64,000 bases of DNA. Origin: Lysinibacillus sphaericus (lineage in GTDB: Bacteria; Bacillota; Bacilli; Bacillales_A; Planococcaceae). Under the pieces are notes generated by a model that searched no databases, was not told where the DNA came from, and saw nothing but the letters and a program-made list of their open reading frames with translations. Below are positions 63,526-64,000 of the stretch, piece by piece. The stretch covers positions 124,001 to 188,000 of the forward strand of contig NZ_SADV01000005.1 in the NCBI RefSeq assembly GCF_006864135.1, written 5' to 3'. Position 1 is the stretch's first letter, and each line of letters starts with the position of its first letter. The translations under genes were made by a program, and so were the position numbers.

Positions 63526-63835
63526 CAATTATGCCGAGGCATAATTGTAGCTGACGCTTTGCTTTCGCTACAGCAAACATTTACCGCTGTCGTGCAGATA
63601 AACAATGCGTCCGGAATCGGCTTTGTGCTTTGGCCTGCAGATGTTTTTTGTACAAAAGCGCAGTGCTAACGTAGCGGCAGCAACATATGTTTTTTGTGCG
63701 AAAGCGTAGCGACAGCAGCATAAGAGCCTACACGATGTCGGTCATTTTGGAAATGCCACAGGACGTGGCGTTTTTACCGATGCAGGTCAGTTAGCCGTTA
63801 TCGCATGAATGCGATGATTTTAGGCTAACAGATCT
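63526..63835 (+). repeat. Dispersed repeat family A, long copy A7
   Basis: CAATTATGCC-GA-GGCATAATTG is a perfect ten-base inverted repeat at the start. TAGCTGACGCTTTGCTTTCG, GCGTCCGGAATCGGCTTTGT and GGCCTGCAGATGTTTTTTGT follow, and the last block is then repeated (CAACATATGTTTTTTGTGCG). A hairpin with arms TCGGT/ACCGA encloses a GCCAC/GTGGC stem, and GTTAGCC/GGCTAAC closes the copy, with an ATCGCAT/ATGCGAT inner stem. It lies upstream of the thiolase gene. The remaining bases to 64000 show no gene. Confidence 0.78.
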
Positions 63836-64000
63836 TTATTTCTCCTTTCCGATTCCAAGACATCTGCATTAATTATCAGAATATTTTATCTTTTATTTTA
63901 CATGACTAAGAAGTATTTAACAATTCTATATATGTATCTATGAATTTATGAATCTAGAAAATTATATCCACTGTTTTATTTTTAATTCATGGATTCTATC

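Overview
The window looks like chromosomal DNA of a low-GC, endospore-forming Firmicute close to Lysinibacillus (Bacillaceae/Planococcaceae). The evidence is a GerA-type germination protein, a bacillithiol gene (bshA), Bacillus-type gene order (aro cluster - ypiA - ypiB - ypiF - qcrABC - ypjA, and ypjD - dapB - mgsA - bshA - cca - birA - panBCD - dinG), AT-rich intergenic DNA, and strong GGAGG ribosome binding sites. The genus is inferred from gene content and order. No rRNA, tRNA or CRISPR array was seen.

Layout. 1-6.8 kb: a truncated membrane sensor gene, a decayed C45-family hydrolase, an orphan gerA-type gene, a riboflavin operon (ribE-ribB-ribH) preceded by two FMN riboswitches in tandem, and a decayed SDR gene. 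7-15 kb: a YibE/F pair, a HAD phosphatase, a VanW lipoprotein, a putative transmembrane terpene cyclase, a YlmD-type oxidoreductase, an amino-acid permease and a 12-unit 21-bp tandem repeat. 15.2-24.5 kb: a six-gene reductive pyrimidine catabolism operon (amidohydrolase, hydantoinase/dihydropyrimidinase, preT, preA, NCS1 permease, 69-aa ORF) divergent from a pucR-type regulator. 24.7-36.6 kb: a DUF378 protein, a 58-aa membrane protein, dinG, panD-panC-panB, a CPBP protease with its TetR regulator, a PadR-DUF1700-DUF4097 module, a GNAT and birA. 36.6-39.4 kb: an accessory insert between birA and cca with a methyltransferase, a truncated paralogue, a TetR regulator, three matching operator-like repeats, an IS3-like scar and a decayed copy of the cca 3' end. 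39.4-58.9 kb: conserved housekeeping blocks (cca, bshA, mgsA, dapB, ypjD, yitT-type, yugP-type, ypjA, qcrCBA, ypiF/B/A, aroA-tyrA-hisC-aroH-aroB-aroC, cheR). 59-63.4 kb: acyl-CoA synthetase, hydroxyacyl-CoA-dehydrogenase-like SDR and thiolase, a beta-oxidation-type set.

Working together. The pyrimidine operon should import uracil- or hydantoin-type compounds, reduce them (PreTA), open the ring (hydantoinase) and release a beta-amino acid. Beta-alanine from this route would meet the pantothenate genes, where PanD makes the same compound. The aro block runs from DHQ synthase to chorismate and tyrosine. In Bacillus the trp genes lie inside this block; here they are missing.

The most unusual signal is outside the genes. 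Two families of structured dispersed repeats (called A and B here) fill many intergenic gaps, often between a stop codon and the next ribosome binding site inside an operon. Their hairpin arms differ between copies but stay complementary, which suggests a maintained secondary structure. One B copy carries A-type sequence nested inside it.
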